DNA from: Pseudarthrobacter sp.
GTDB lineage: Bacteria; Actinomycetota; Actinomycetes; Actinomycetales; Micrococcaceae
DNA: 41,623 bases
Direction of reading: 5' to 3'
Assembly: GCA_031178005.1 (NCBI GenBank)
Contig: JAPSJV010000024.1
Span: 1 to 41,623 of the forward strand
How positions within the stretch are numbered: the stretch's first letter is position 1; each line of letters starts with the position of its first letter. Below, in pieces: positions 1-7,001 of this stretch. The position numbers and the translations under genes are program-made. The notes under the pieces are model-generated. The model did no database searches, was not told the DNA's origin, and worked only from the letters and a program-made list of their open reading frames with translations.

Positions 1-77
1 CTACCCACACCCCTCCCCCCCCCCCCCCCCTCCCCAACTCCACCCCCCCCCCCCCCCACACCCCCCCCCCCCCCCCC
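1..77. other. Poly-C low-complexity window edge
   Basis: Bases 1-77 are almost only C, with a few A and T. Nothing else in the window resembles this composition. It sits exactly at the edge and ends abruptly in normal high-GC sequence. The simplest reading is a read-end or assembly artefact at a contig end, not biology. The remainder up to 166 holds no gene and only the start region of the next gene. Confidence 0.75.
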
Positions 78-166
78 GCCGCTTGTAAAGCCCGCTTCCG
101 GCCACCATCCGGGCAATTCCCCCGCCACTCAGGGTTAAGGTGCGCGGAGAGGACTACGCTTGAGGT

Positions 167-649
167 ATGAATGTGGATGAAACCGACCTTCCCGGCATTG
201 GCCGGCGCAAGGATTTCGTTACCGCTTCAGGACGTCGGATCGGCGTAGTGGAGTTGCGGGAAGGTAAAACGGAACTCATCGTGTCCACGTGGGACGATCC
301 GGACACCTGCCAGGCTTCCATTCCGCTGACCGGAGACGAAGCCAGCGCGTTGGGCAACCTCCTTGGCGGGCAGCACCTCGCCATGACGCTGGCCGAAGAC
401 CACAAGGGGATCCCGGGCATTGTTACCCGCCAGTTCTCCATCGTGGCAGACTCGCCGTTCCAGAACCAGCCCATGGGGAAGGCCTCCATCCGCACCCGGA
501 CCGGCGTTTCCATCGTGGCGATCATGCGTGAAGGTGAGGTAGTCCCCTCGCCGGGTCCCGACGTCGTACTTCACACCGGCGATCTGCTGGTGGCCGTGGG
601 TACGCAGGAAGGCCTCGATGCGGCGGCCGATATTCTTCGCAACGGCTAA
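167..649 (+). CDS. K+/H+ antiporter regulatory subunit (KhtT-like, RCK_C domain)
   Basis: A soluble 160-residue protein. The first half (about 1-70) resembles the N-terminal region of KhtT-type subunits. The second half (about 75-158) has the fold signature of a TrkA-C/RCK_C ligand-binding domain, with alternating beta-strand segments such as SIVAIMREGEVV, LHTGDLLVAVG and the final helix after TQEGLDAAA. In this family the subunit gates the membrane antiporter in response to a cytoplasmic ligand such as a cyclic dinucleotide or to pH. This is family knowledge and is not visible here. The antiporter gene starts 6 bases after the stop, so the two are co-transcribed. ATG at 167 follows GAGG very closely. 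No other in-frame ATG is near. Confidence 0.85.
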   Translation: MNVDETDLPGIGRRKDFVTASGRRIGVVELREGKTELIVSTWDDPDTCQASIPLTGDEASALGNLLGGQHLAMTLAEDHKGIPGIVTRQFSIVADSPFQNQPMGKASIRTRTGVSIVAIMREGEVVPSPGPDVVLHTGDLLVAVGTQEGLDAAADILRNG

Positions 650-655
650 CCCGGA

Positions 656-1846
656 ATGGATCCCCTTGCACTGACCCTCATCGAGCTGGGGGCCGTAGTG
701 TTCTGCCTCGGCCTCCTGGCCCGGTTGGCCGGGCGTATCGGCATGTCCCCTATCCCTTTCTACCTGCTTGGCGGCCTCGGCTTCGGCGCCGGGGGCGTGA
801 TCAAGCTCGAAGGTATGCAGGAATTCGCACATCTTTCCGGTGAGATCGGCGTCATCCTGCTGCTACTCATGCTCGGACTGGAATATACCGCGCCAGAGCT
901 GGTGACCGGCCTTCGCCGATCATGGAAAGCCGGCATCTTGGACTTCGTCTTGAATTTCACACCGGGAGCCGCGATTGCGCTGCTGCTGGGATGGGGTGCG
1001 GTGGGCGCCCTGGTCATGGGCGGCGTGACGTACATTTCCTCCTCCGGCATCGCCGCGAAGGTCATCACAGACCTCGGTCGGCTGGGCAACCGCGAAACTC
1101 CCATCGTTCTCTCCATCCTGGTCTTCGAGGACCTCGCCATGGCCATCTACTTGCCCATCCTCACGGCCACGCTGTCCGGTGTGAGTTTCCTGGGCGGCCT
1201 GCAGACAGTGGGCATCTCACTGGCCGTGGTCACCGTTGTGCTGGTAGTGGCCTTGCGCCATGGACACCGTGTGTCGTCGGCGCTGCACAGCGAAAACTCG
1301 GAGGTGTTCCTGCTTAATCTGCTTGGCGCTGCACTGCTGGTTGCAGGCCTGGCGTCGGCACTTCAGGTGTCTGCCGCCGTCGGAGCCTTTATGTTGGGCA
1401 TCGCCATCTCTGGAGTCACCGCGCACAATGCCACCCGGATCCTTGAGCCGCTGCGCGACCTGTTTGCAGCCATTTTCTTCGTTGCGTTCGGGCTCAACAC
1501 CGATCCGACGTCCATTCCCCCGGTACTCGGCTGGGCTCTGATCCTGGCTGTGGTGACCGTGCTGACCAAGATGCTGACCGGAATCTGGGCGGCCAAACAG
1601 GCAGGCATCGCCCGGCCCGGCCGCTTCCGTGCCGGCGCCACGCTTATTGCCCGCGGCGAGTTCTCCATTGTTATCGCCGGCCTTGCCGTGACCTCCGGGG
1701 TGGTGGACGTCGAATTGGCCGCCCTGGCCACCGCCTACGTACTCATCATGGCCGTGACCGGACCGCTGATTGCCCGCTACATCGAGCCCATGGTGAAGTT
1801 TATGTACCGACCGGCCAAGGCCCAGGTAGCCCCGGCCTCGGCCTAG
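656..1846 (+). CDS. CPA2-family cation:proton antiporter (KhtU/KefB-like membrane subunit)
   Basis: A 396-residue integral membrane protein with about twelve hydrophobic segments and almost no soluble tail. Features typical of the Na+/H+ exchanger fold (PF00999) are visible: the early glycine-rich LGGLGFGAGGV segment, the LGLEYTAPEL stretch, the FEDLAMAIYLPIL helix with acidic residues expected in the ion-binding site, and RGEFSIVIAGLA near the end. It lacks the C-terminal RCK_N domain found in KefB/KefC. This fits the gene immediately upstream supplying the regulatory RCK_C subunit in trans. Expected role: efflux of K+ or another monovalent cation in exchange for protons at the cytoplasmic membrane. 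The exact cation cannot be told from sequence. Confidence 0.88.
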   Translation: MDPLALTLIELGAVVFCLGLLARLAGRIGMSPIPFYLLGGLGFGAGGVIKLEGMQEFAHLSGEIGVILLLLMLGLEYTAPELVTGLRRSWKAGILDFVLNFTPGAAIALLLGWGAVGALVMGGVTYISSSGIAAKVITDLGRLGNRETPIVLSILVFEDLAMAIYLPILTATLSGVSFLGGLQTVGISLAVVTVVLVVALRHGHRVSSALHSENSEVFLLNLLGAALLVAGLASALQVSAAVGAFMLGIAISGVTAHNATRILEPLRDLFAAIFFVAFGLNTDPTSIPPVLGWALILAVVTVLTKMLTGIWAAKQAGIARPGRFRAGATLIARGEFSIVIAGLAVTSGVVDVELAALATAYVLIMAVTGPLIARYIEPMVKFMYRPAKAQVAPASA

Positions 1847-1897
1847 CTACCAAGTTCCCGTCCCGCCTCGCCCCTTTTTGCGTCGACTTCGTTGCGC

Positions 1898-1954
1898 CGA
1901 GTGGTTAGATAATGCCGTTTTGAGGCGCTCTAAGCGGCATTATCTCGCCACTCG
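1898..1954. repeat. 57-bp palindrome, copy 1 of family P1
   Basis: An imperfect 57-bp dyad. Outer arms CGAGTGG (1898-1904) and CCACTCG (1948-1954) are perfect complements. Inner arms AGATAATGCCG (1907-1917) and CGGCATTATCT (1935-1945) are also perfect. The centre pairs partly. The same half-unit, CTAAGCGGCATTAyCTCGCC, recurs at 2772 after the degenerate gene, so this is a repeat family and not only a local hairpin. It lies downstream of the antiporter gene and could also terminate its transcript. Confidence 0.8.
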
Positions 1955-2034
1955 AGGGGGCCTGGAGCGGCCCACTATTTCTCCACACTGGGGATAACTC
2001 CGACCTGCTTCTCCCCGTGTGCCAACAATGTCCT

Positions 2035-2765
2035 ATGCGGACTCCACCACCACTTCCAGAGCACCTCGCCGGACGGATTTTCACCCTGCAGGAACAGCTC
2101 GGCCGGTGCGCAAGGGTGTTGCCGGGCACCGTTTGACCTTGAAGCCGGAGGACCATGTAATGCTCGACGGCGTTCGGCTCACCTCGCCGTCGCGCACATG
2201 GCTGGACCTGGCCGGCCTGCTTCAACTCGATGACCTGGTGGCCGTCGCCGACCACTTGATCTGCCGCCAGGCGAGAAGCTTCGGCCCGCCCCGGATCCCC
2301 TTGTGTTCACGTGAGGACCTGGCAGAGCAGATCCGCGGCTCAAGTGGAGCCAGGGGGATCCGCAACGCCAGATTGGCACTTGGCCTTTGCAGGGTGGGGG
2401 CTGATTCGGCGCCCGAGACCATGGTCCGGCTCGCATTGGACCGTCTGGGCTTGCCGGAACCGGTGCTGTGTTACGTGGTCCTGGATGAGCGACTCCCCTG
2501 GATGGTGCGGGAGCTCGCCTGGCCAGATCTGGCGTACCCGGAGTTCAAGGTCGCCGTGAATTACGACGGCCGACACCACCTGGAACCGCGGCAACGCGAA
2601 CTGGACATCCGCCGCGACGAGTCCATTGCCGCCATCGGATGGACTTCCGTGACCATCACCGCTGCCCAGATCCGCGAGCGGGGGTTCGTTGGTTGCGCGC
2701 TGCGGGTGCGGAGCGCCCTGACGCGGCGCGGCTGGCCCGTCGCGAGGTTTGTTAATGCCGCTTAG
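2035..2765 (+). pseudogene. Degenerate DUF559/AbiEi-like endonuclease-fold protein (internal deletion plus frameshift)
   Basis: The reading frame from ATG 2035 encodes MRTPPPLPEHLAGRIFTLQE followed by QLGR. This is the usual start of AbiEi-type winged-helix/DUF559 proteins common in Arthrobacter. That frame stops at 2134-2136. The continuation is in another frame from about 2108 to 2765: AGHRLTL, LTSPSRTWLDLAGLLQLDDLV, and a C-terminal PD-(D/E)xK-like region with PETMVRLALDRLGLPEP, WPDLAYPEFKVAVNYDGRHH and DIRRDESIAAIGW. Compared with the family, as I recall it, about 70 residues between the two parts are missing. A frame-shifted in-frame ORF from 2019 could still be translated as a 248-residue protein with an abnormal N-terminus. 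The stop codon (2763-2765) lies inside palindrome copy 2. The nuclease half looks intact. Confidence 0.7.
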
Positions 2766-2785
2766 GTCGAGCCTAAGCGGCATTA
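2753..2785. repeat. Perfect 14-bp inverted repeat, copy 2 of family P1
   Basis: TAATGCCGCTTAGG (2753-2766), loop TCGAG, CCTAAGCGGCATTA (2772-2785). The flank continues the similarity to copy 1: CTCGCCGCTCGGCGCAA to about 2804 matches, in reverse, the TTGCGCCGAGTGG that leads into copy 1. It lies between the convergent 3' ends of the degenerate nuclease gene and dcd, so it can also serve as a bidirectional terminator. The nuclease gene's stop codon is within the left arm. Confidence 0.85.
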
Positions 2786-2808
2786 CCTCGCCGCTCGGCG
2801 CAAGGAAG

Positions 2809-3384
2809 CTAGATCTCCGTGCGGTGGAAGTTCAGGTGGCTCCGGCTTGCTGTGGGACCGCGCTGGCCCTGGTAGCGGTTGCCGTAGTCGCCTGAACCGT
2901 AGGGGTGCTCGGCCGCGGAGGTGAGCCGGAAGAAGCAGAGCTGGCCGATCTTCATGCCCGGCCACAGCTTGATGGGCAGCGTGGCCATGTTGGAAAGTTC
3001 CAGGGTGACGTGGCCGGAGAAACCGGGATCGATGAAGCCGGCGGTGGAGTGCGTGAGCAGCCCCAGGCGGCCCAGCGAGGACTTGCCTTCAAGCCGGGCG
3101 GCGATGTCATCCGGGAGCGTGACGGTCTCGTATGTGGAGCCCAGGACAAACTCGCCCGGATGCAGGATGAAAGGCTCGCCTGATTCCACCTCAACCAGCC
3201 GGGTCAGTTCAGGCTGTTCCTCGGCTGGATCGATGTGGGCGTATTTGTGGTTGTCGAAGAGACGGAAGAACCTGTCGATCCGGACGTCCACCGACGACGG
3301 CTGGACCATGGCGGGATCGTACGGTTCAAGTACGATCCGTTGGGAGTCAATTTCGGCACGAATGTCGCGGTCAGAGATCAGCAC
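2809..3384 (-). CDS. dcd: dCTP deaminase, probably bifunctional (dCTP to dUMP)
   Basis: A 191-residue protein of the trimeric dUTPase superfamily. It converts dCTP towards dUMP for thymidylate synthesis in the cytoplasm. Diagnostic segments are [12 protein letters not shown] near residue 30, [29 protein letters not shown] with the conserved glutamate and serines, [14 protein letters not shown], and the C-terminal GQRGPTASR loop. The [11 protein letters not shown] type of motif is that of the bifunctional deaminase/dUTPase described in Mycobacterium. Bifunctionality here is inferred by analogy. Start chosen as GTG at 3384 (VLISDRDI), because the family begins at that point. An ATG 27 bases upstream is in frame but adds non-family residues. 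GGGAGG lies unusually close to the GTG. Confidence 0.93.
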   Translation of the reverse strand: MLISDRDIRAEIDSQRIVLEPYDPAMVQPSSVDVRIDRFFRLFDNHKYAHIDPAEEQPELTRLVEVESGEPFILHPGEFVLGSTYETVTLPDDIAARLEGKSSLGRLGLLTHSTAGFIDPGFSGHVTLELSNMATLPIKLWPGMKIGQLCFFRLTSAAEHPYGSGDYGNRYQGQRGPTASRSHLNFHRTEI

Positions 3385-3413
3385 GCCTCCCAAATTACCG
3401 CATGGCCGCAAGT

Positions 3414-3857
3414 TCAGTGTGCGCCTTGGCTTTCGAGGACCTGCTGGAGGCGGTCCAACTGGGCAACGTCTTCCTTAATGGTCCTGCTGATCGAGCCCTT
3501 GATGAGCGAAAGCAGGCCTTTGGGCTGATAGTCCAGGGCGAAGCGGACCCTGGTTCCGGCGCCTTCGGTGCTGAGGTAGTAGCCGCCCTTGGGCCGGATA
3601 GGCCCTGCGATGACCTGGAACTCGATTTCTGCACCGGTACGGGCCTGGGTAATTTGGAAGTCGGCGGCAACTGGCCTGCCGCCCGGTCCGCTCAGGGTCA
3701 TCTGATAGACCGCGCCCTTGGTGCCGGGGATGCCGGAGACCAACCGGACGTCCCGGATCCCGTTCCGCCACAAGGGCAGGTTGGCTCCGTCCAGCAGGAA
3801 GTTGTAAACGGTCACAGCATCGCGGGCGATGAGGACATCGTGCTCGGCAAATGCCAT
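3414..3857 (-). CDS. SRPBCC (START/Bet v 1-like) family protein
   Basis: A 147-residue soluble protein of the polyketide-cyclase/SRPBCC type. It begins [13 protein letters not shown], followed by [18 protein letters not shown], the typical first helices that close the ligand cavity. Next come alternating strands ([41 protein letters not shown]) and a long C-terminal amphipathic helix ending [12 protein letters not shown]. These proteins bind hydrophobic ligands; no ligand can be assigned. I chose ATG 3857, because an upstream in-frame ATG at 3911 would add 18 residues with no family resemblance. It lies 29 bases upstream of dcd on the same strand and is probably co-transcribed with it. Confidence 0.82.
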   Translation of the reverse strand: MAFAEHDVLIARDAVTVYNFLLDGANLPLWRNGIRDVRLVSGIPGTKGAVYQMTLSGPGGRPVAADFQITQARTGAEIEFQVIAGPIRPKGGYYLSTEGAGTRVRFALDYQPKGLLSLIKGSISRTIKEDVAQLDRLQQVLESQGAH

Positions 3858-4008
3858 GGGAATCGCTTTCGACGTCGGGCAAAATCTCAGAAGCCCGTCT
3901 CCCCCAGACACTTCAACTACCTTTCAAGCGTAGCTACGTCTGGCCCGGGGGACCTAGTGGATGGAGCGGGCTTAACCGAAGAGTTACCCTGTGACGCACA
4001 CGGGCCCT

Positions 4009-4036
4009 TTGGCATGGACAAGGGTCGATTTACGCT
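4009..4036 (+). promoter_or_regulatory. Putative promoter of tRNA-Gly
   Basis: TTGGCA at 4009-4014 and TACGCT at 4031-4036 are separated by 16 bases, and the mature tRNA starts 32 bases further on. Both boxes deviate from consensus. Position and spacing are the main support. Confidence 0.35.
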
Positions 4037-4067
4037 AAGCTGAGTTCTGCTCCGCTTCGCGGGGTTT

Positions 4068-4141
4068 GCGGCTGTAGCTCAATGGTAGAGCGCTAGCTTC
4101 CCAAGCTTGATACGCGGGTTCGATTCCCGTCAGCCGCTCCA
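4068..4141 (+). tRNA. tRNA-Gly (anticodon CCC)
   Basis: A complete cloverleaf. The acceptor GCGGCTG pairs with CAGCCGC (4131-4137). The D arm is GCTC-AATGGTA-GAGC. The anticodon loop TTCCCAA gives anticodon CCC and is closed by CTAGC/GCTTG with one T-T mismatch. The T arm contains GGTTCGATTCC. The discriminator is T and the 3' CCA (4139-4141) is encoded. It reads GGG glycine codons. Confidence 0.93.
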
Positions 4142-4159
4142 ATCAGACACAAAACCAAA

Positions 4160-5491
4160 CTAAGCCGGCCGGGCCCGCTGGATAATCCGCAGCATTCTGC
4201 GCCGGTTCTTGAGGTCCACCTTGACGGACAGCTCACCTTTTCGGGCCAGGACGACGCCGATTACCAGCGCCGCGAGCGCCGGAACCCCGCCCGCGACCAG
4301 GATGGCGACCTGCGGTCCAATGTGTTCAGCCAGCCAGCCCATCATGGGTCCGCCAATGGCCTGGCCGCCGATCAGCACCACCAGATAGAGGCTCATGACC
4401 CGGCCGCGGATGGCGATGTTGGAGCTTGTTTGCACCAGCTGGTTGGAGGCGGTGAGGAACATCAAGGACCAGAAGCCGGCCATCACCATCGCGACGCCGA
4501 ACCACACCATGGTGGGGGCCAGCGAGGCGAGGACGAGCATTACCCCGAACAGCCCCGCCGCAGTGATGGCGGAGCGCAGGCGCAGGTGCCGCCGTCGGGT
4601 GGACGCGACCGCACCGGCCAATGCTCCCAGAGCCACCAGTGCGTTGAGCAGGCCGTAGCCGCTGGCGCCGACCTTGAATACGTCGTCGGCGAAGGCAGCC
4701 AGCAGCACGGGCAGGCTCAGCGCGAAGACGGCGATGAAGCCCGCCATCAGCCAGGGCCAGAAAATGGTGGGCTTGCCTACCGCATACCTGAAGCCTTCGC
4801 GAAGCATGCCCTTGCTGCGCGGCGTGGGCGCGCTGATGTGCAGCTGGTCCTTGCGCAGCATCAGGAGCGTGCAGACGGTGAAAGTGCAGGCCACGGCATT
4901 CGCGACGAAGGCCCAGCCGGCGCCGACTGCTGACAGCAGGAACCCGGCCGCTGCGGGCCCCAGCAGGCCGCCCAGCTGGAAGGTGGTGGAGTTGACGCTG
5001 ATGGCGTTGCGCAGGTACTTGGGCCCTACGAGTTCGTTGACGAACACCTGCCGCGCCGGCTGGTCCACCACGGTGACCAGGCCCAGGAGGAAGGCAATGA
5101 CGTACACCTGCCAGACCTGGACGACGCCGGTCAGCGCCAGCGCGGCCAAGGCTGCGGCGAGCGCGGCTGCTATGGACTGGGACAGGATGATGATCTTCCG
5201 CTTGGCGAAGCGGTCCGCGATCACGCCGCCCCAAGGCCCCAGGAACAGCGACGGGGCAAACTGCAGTGCCACGGTAATCCCGACGGCGGTGACGGATCCG
5301 GAGAGCTCCAAGACCATCCAGTCCTGGGCGATCCGTTGCATCCACAACGCGATCACTGCCACAAAATGGCCTGCTGCGAAGATCCGGAAGTTCGGGACCT
5401 TGAGCGAAATGAACGTCTGCCGCCAGGGCAGCCGCTCGGTCACGATATCGAGGGGCTGGGTCAACGTTGCCGCGCTGGGTGGGGGTGCCAC
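4160..5491 (-). CDS. MFS transporter (EntS/MFS_3-like exporter)
   Basis: A 443-residue major facilitator with about twelve transmembrane helices. The first cytoplasmic loop carries GGVIADRFAKRKII, the family A-loop motif. The family look (VPNFRIFAAGHFVAVIALWMQR near residue 35, then LVGPKYLRNAISVNS) is that of PF05977 exporters such as the enterobactin exporter EntS and macrolide-type exporters. Substrate unknown. Start chosen as GTG 5491, because GAGGA lies 7 bases upstream. The longer ATG at 5551 adds 20 residues that do not resemble the family. Divergent from a LysR gene over a 137-bp region with a palindrome, so that regulator probably controls it. Confidence 0.85.
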   Translation of the reverse strand: MAPPPSAATLTQPLDIVTERLPWRQTFISLKVPNFRIFAAGHFVAVIALWMQRIAQDWMVLELSGSVTAVGITVALQFAPSLFLGPWGGVIADRFAKRKIIILSQSIAAALAAALAALALTGVVQVWQVYVIAFLLGLVTVVDQPARQVFVNELVGPKYLRNAISVNSTTFQLGGLLGPAAAGFLLSAVGAGWAFVANAVACTFTVCTLLMLRKDQLHISAPTPRSKGMLREGFRYAVGKPTIFWPWLMAGFIAVFALSLPVLLAAFADDVFKVGASGYGLLNALVALGALAGAVASTRRRHLRLRSAITAAGLFGVMLVLASLAPTMVWFGVAMVMAGFWSLMFLTASNQLVQTSSNIAIRGRVMSLYLVVLIGGQAIGGPMMGWLAEHIGPQVAILVAGGVPALAALVIGVVLARKGELSVKVDLKNRRRMLRIIQRARPA

Positions 5492-5570
5492 AGAGATGTC
5501 CTCAAAGAGAAAGGGTGGATGGGGTCCCTTCAACCGTAGGCGCGGGCACACGGATCATGGAAGTTTATTG

Positions 5571-5586
5571 ATCCTATAAGTAGGAT
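5571..5586. promoter_or_regulatory. Palindrome in the MFS/LysR divergent region
   Basis: ATCCTA-TAAG-TAGGAT is a perfect 6+6 inverted repeat in an AT-rich patch between the divergent exporter and LysR genes. Size and location fit a LysR-type operator controlling both genes. No experimental site is known to me. Confidence 0.5.
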
Positions 5587-5628
5587 AACAAAACGTAATA
5601 GCAGCAAACCTCGACGCCGGGAGGCCCA

Positions 5629-6483
5629 GTGTTCGATCCCGTCCAGCTCCGCTCATTCCTGGCAGTGGCGGAGACTTTGAGCTTCACCAAGGCGGCGGAG
5701 CGGCTTGGCCTGGCCCAGCCCACCATCAGCCAGCACGTCCGGAAGCTGGAGCTGGCCGCAAAGCGGGGCCTGGTGAACCGGGATACCCGTGATGTCCGGC
5801 TCACGGACAACGGCGACGCGATGGCGGGCTTCGCTCGGAGCATCCTGGCGGCTCATGATGCCGCCGACCGTTACTTCTCCGGCTCCGCAATGCGCGGCAA
5901 ACTGCGGTTCGGGACGGCGGACGATCTGGCCATCACCGGGCTGCCCCGGGTCCTGCGGGAATTCCGCCAGATTTACCCGCAGATCAACCTTGAACTCACG
6001 GTGGCCCAAAGCGACCAGCTGCACAGGCGGCTCAATGCCGGGCAACTCGATCTGGTCTTTGTGAAATGGGTGGCCGGCGCCAAGGAAGGCACAGTGGTCC
6101 AGCATGATTCCTTCGCGTGGGTGGGCCTGGAACAGACGTCGCTGGAGCCTGGCCAACCGGTCCCGCTGATCTCCTACCCGTCCCCCAGCCTGAGCCGGAA
6201 GCTGGCGATCGACGCCCTCGAATCACATGGCCGGACCTGGCGCATCACCTGCAGCACGCGGCAGATCAGCGGGGTACTGGCGGCGGTTCGGGCCGGGATT
6301 GGAGTAGCGGTTATGCCATCTTCACTGGTGCCGGAAGACCTGAAGATCATCACCAGGCGCTTCGATCTGCCCTCGGTGGGAGACGTCGATTTCACCCTGC
6401 TGCGCAACCCGCACGCCAACAAGGAAGTGATCGATGCCCTGACTCAGGCGATCGTCGGGAGGACCCTGAAAAAGTCAGCGTGA
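5629..6483 (+). CDS. LysR-family transcriptional regulator
   Basis: A 284-residue LysR-type regulator. The N-terminal winged helix is clear: LRSFLAVAETLSFTKAAERL, then LAQPTISQHVRKLE. The co-inducer-binding domain starts near residue 88 (GKLRFGTADDLAITGLP) and runs to the end, with VFVKWVAGAKEG in the ligand cleft region. The segment after the HTH reads AAKRGLVNRDTRDVRLT, whereas LysR proteins usually have a glycine just before the R-x-L-V part. This is a small oddity and may be natural variation. The start is GTG 5629 with GGGAGG 4 bases upstream. The divergent MFS gene and the shared palindrome make that exporter the likeliest target. Confidence 0.88.
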   Translation: MFDPVQLRSFLAVAETLSFTKAAERLGLAQPTISQHVRKLELAAKRGLVNRDTRDVRLTDNGDAMAGFARSILAAHDAADRYFSGSAMRGKLRFGTADDLAITGLPRVLREFRQIYPQINLELTVAQSDQLHRRLNAGQLDLVFVKWVAGAKEGTVVQHDSFAWVGLEQTSLEPGQPVPLISYPSPSLSRKLAIDALESHGRTWRITCSTRQISGVLAAVRAGIGVAVMPSSLVPEDLKIITRRFDLPSVGDVDFTLLRNPHANKEVIDALTQAIVGRTLKKSA

Positions 6484-6610
6484 ACCATTGATCAACCATG
6501 CACGGTTGCGTATTGTTAGCTGGACGGTCAAGCAGACAGGCCAAGTTGAACATTTTTCAACGGACATCTGCTGGTGCCCTGCTCCTGTAGATGTCCGGGA
6601 ACGGCAGCCA

Positions 6611-6940
6611 ATGACGACAGCCCATAATGATCATCTTCCCGCTATTCATTCCCTCCACGACACCCACCGCCGCCCTGGAGGCCACTTCACTCCCGCATTT
6701 CGGGACCCGCATCCAGCACCTCTTGCAGCCAGTTACGACGGATATGTTGGCAAGCCCTACTGCGAAGGCTGCGGCACGGATGAGTTCATCTATCTCGAGT
6801 CTTACGCTCCTCCGGCGATCCGGCGGGATGGAACCATCAAAACCCTCGGCGAAGTCAGCTACACCTGCACTCGGTGTGAAGAATTTTCCGGACACAAGGT
6901 GCCCTTTACCTGGGCTCCTGCCGGGTGGTTCCTCGGCTAA
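6611..6940 (+). CDS. Small zinc-ribbon-like protein of unknown function
   Basis: A 109-residue protein that I do not recognise. Its second half holds two CxxC pairs, CEGC in KPYCEGCGTDE and CTRC in SYTCTRCEEF, about 40 residues apart. This is the classic spacing of a four-cysteine zinc ribbon. Between them lies a hydrophobic strand-rich part. The first 45 residues are rich in His and Pro and probably disordered. I chose ATG 6611, because earlier in-frame sequence has no family look. GGGAACGG lies 8-14 bases upstream. It stands alone between a LysR gene and the convergent putA, separated from the latter by a hairpin. Confidence 0.6.
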   Translation: MTTAHNDHLPAIHSLHDTHRRPGGHFTPAFRDPHPAPLAASYDGYVGKPYCEGCGTDEFIYLESYAPPAIRRDGTIKTLGEVSYTCTRCEEFSGHKVPFTWAPAGWFLG

Positions 6941-6948
6941 GTGCAGCA

Positions 6949-6986
6949 ATGGCCGGGCATCTCCCTTACGGAAGCTACCCGGCCAT
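6949..6986. terminator. Hairpin between convergent genes
   Basis: ATGGCCGGG (6949-6957) and CCCGGCCAT (6978-6986) are perfect complements with a 20-base loop. The hairpin lies between the zinc-ribbon gene and the end of putA, which converge. No strong U tract follows in either direction. Confidence 0.5.
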
Positions 6987-7001
6987 CACAAAGCTAATGA
7001 G

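Noticed and set aside
1..77. Poly-C tract as a telomere, origin or recombination site
   Set aside because: Located exactly at the window edge with irregular A/T interruptions; most easily a read-end artefact.
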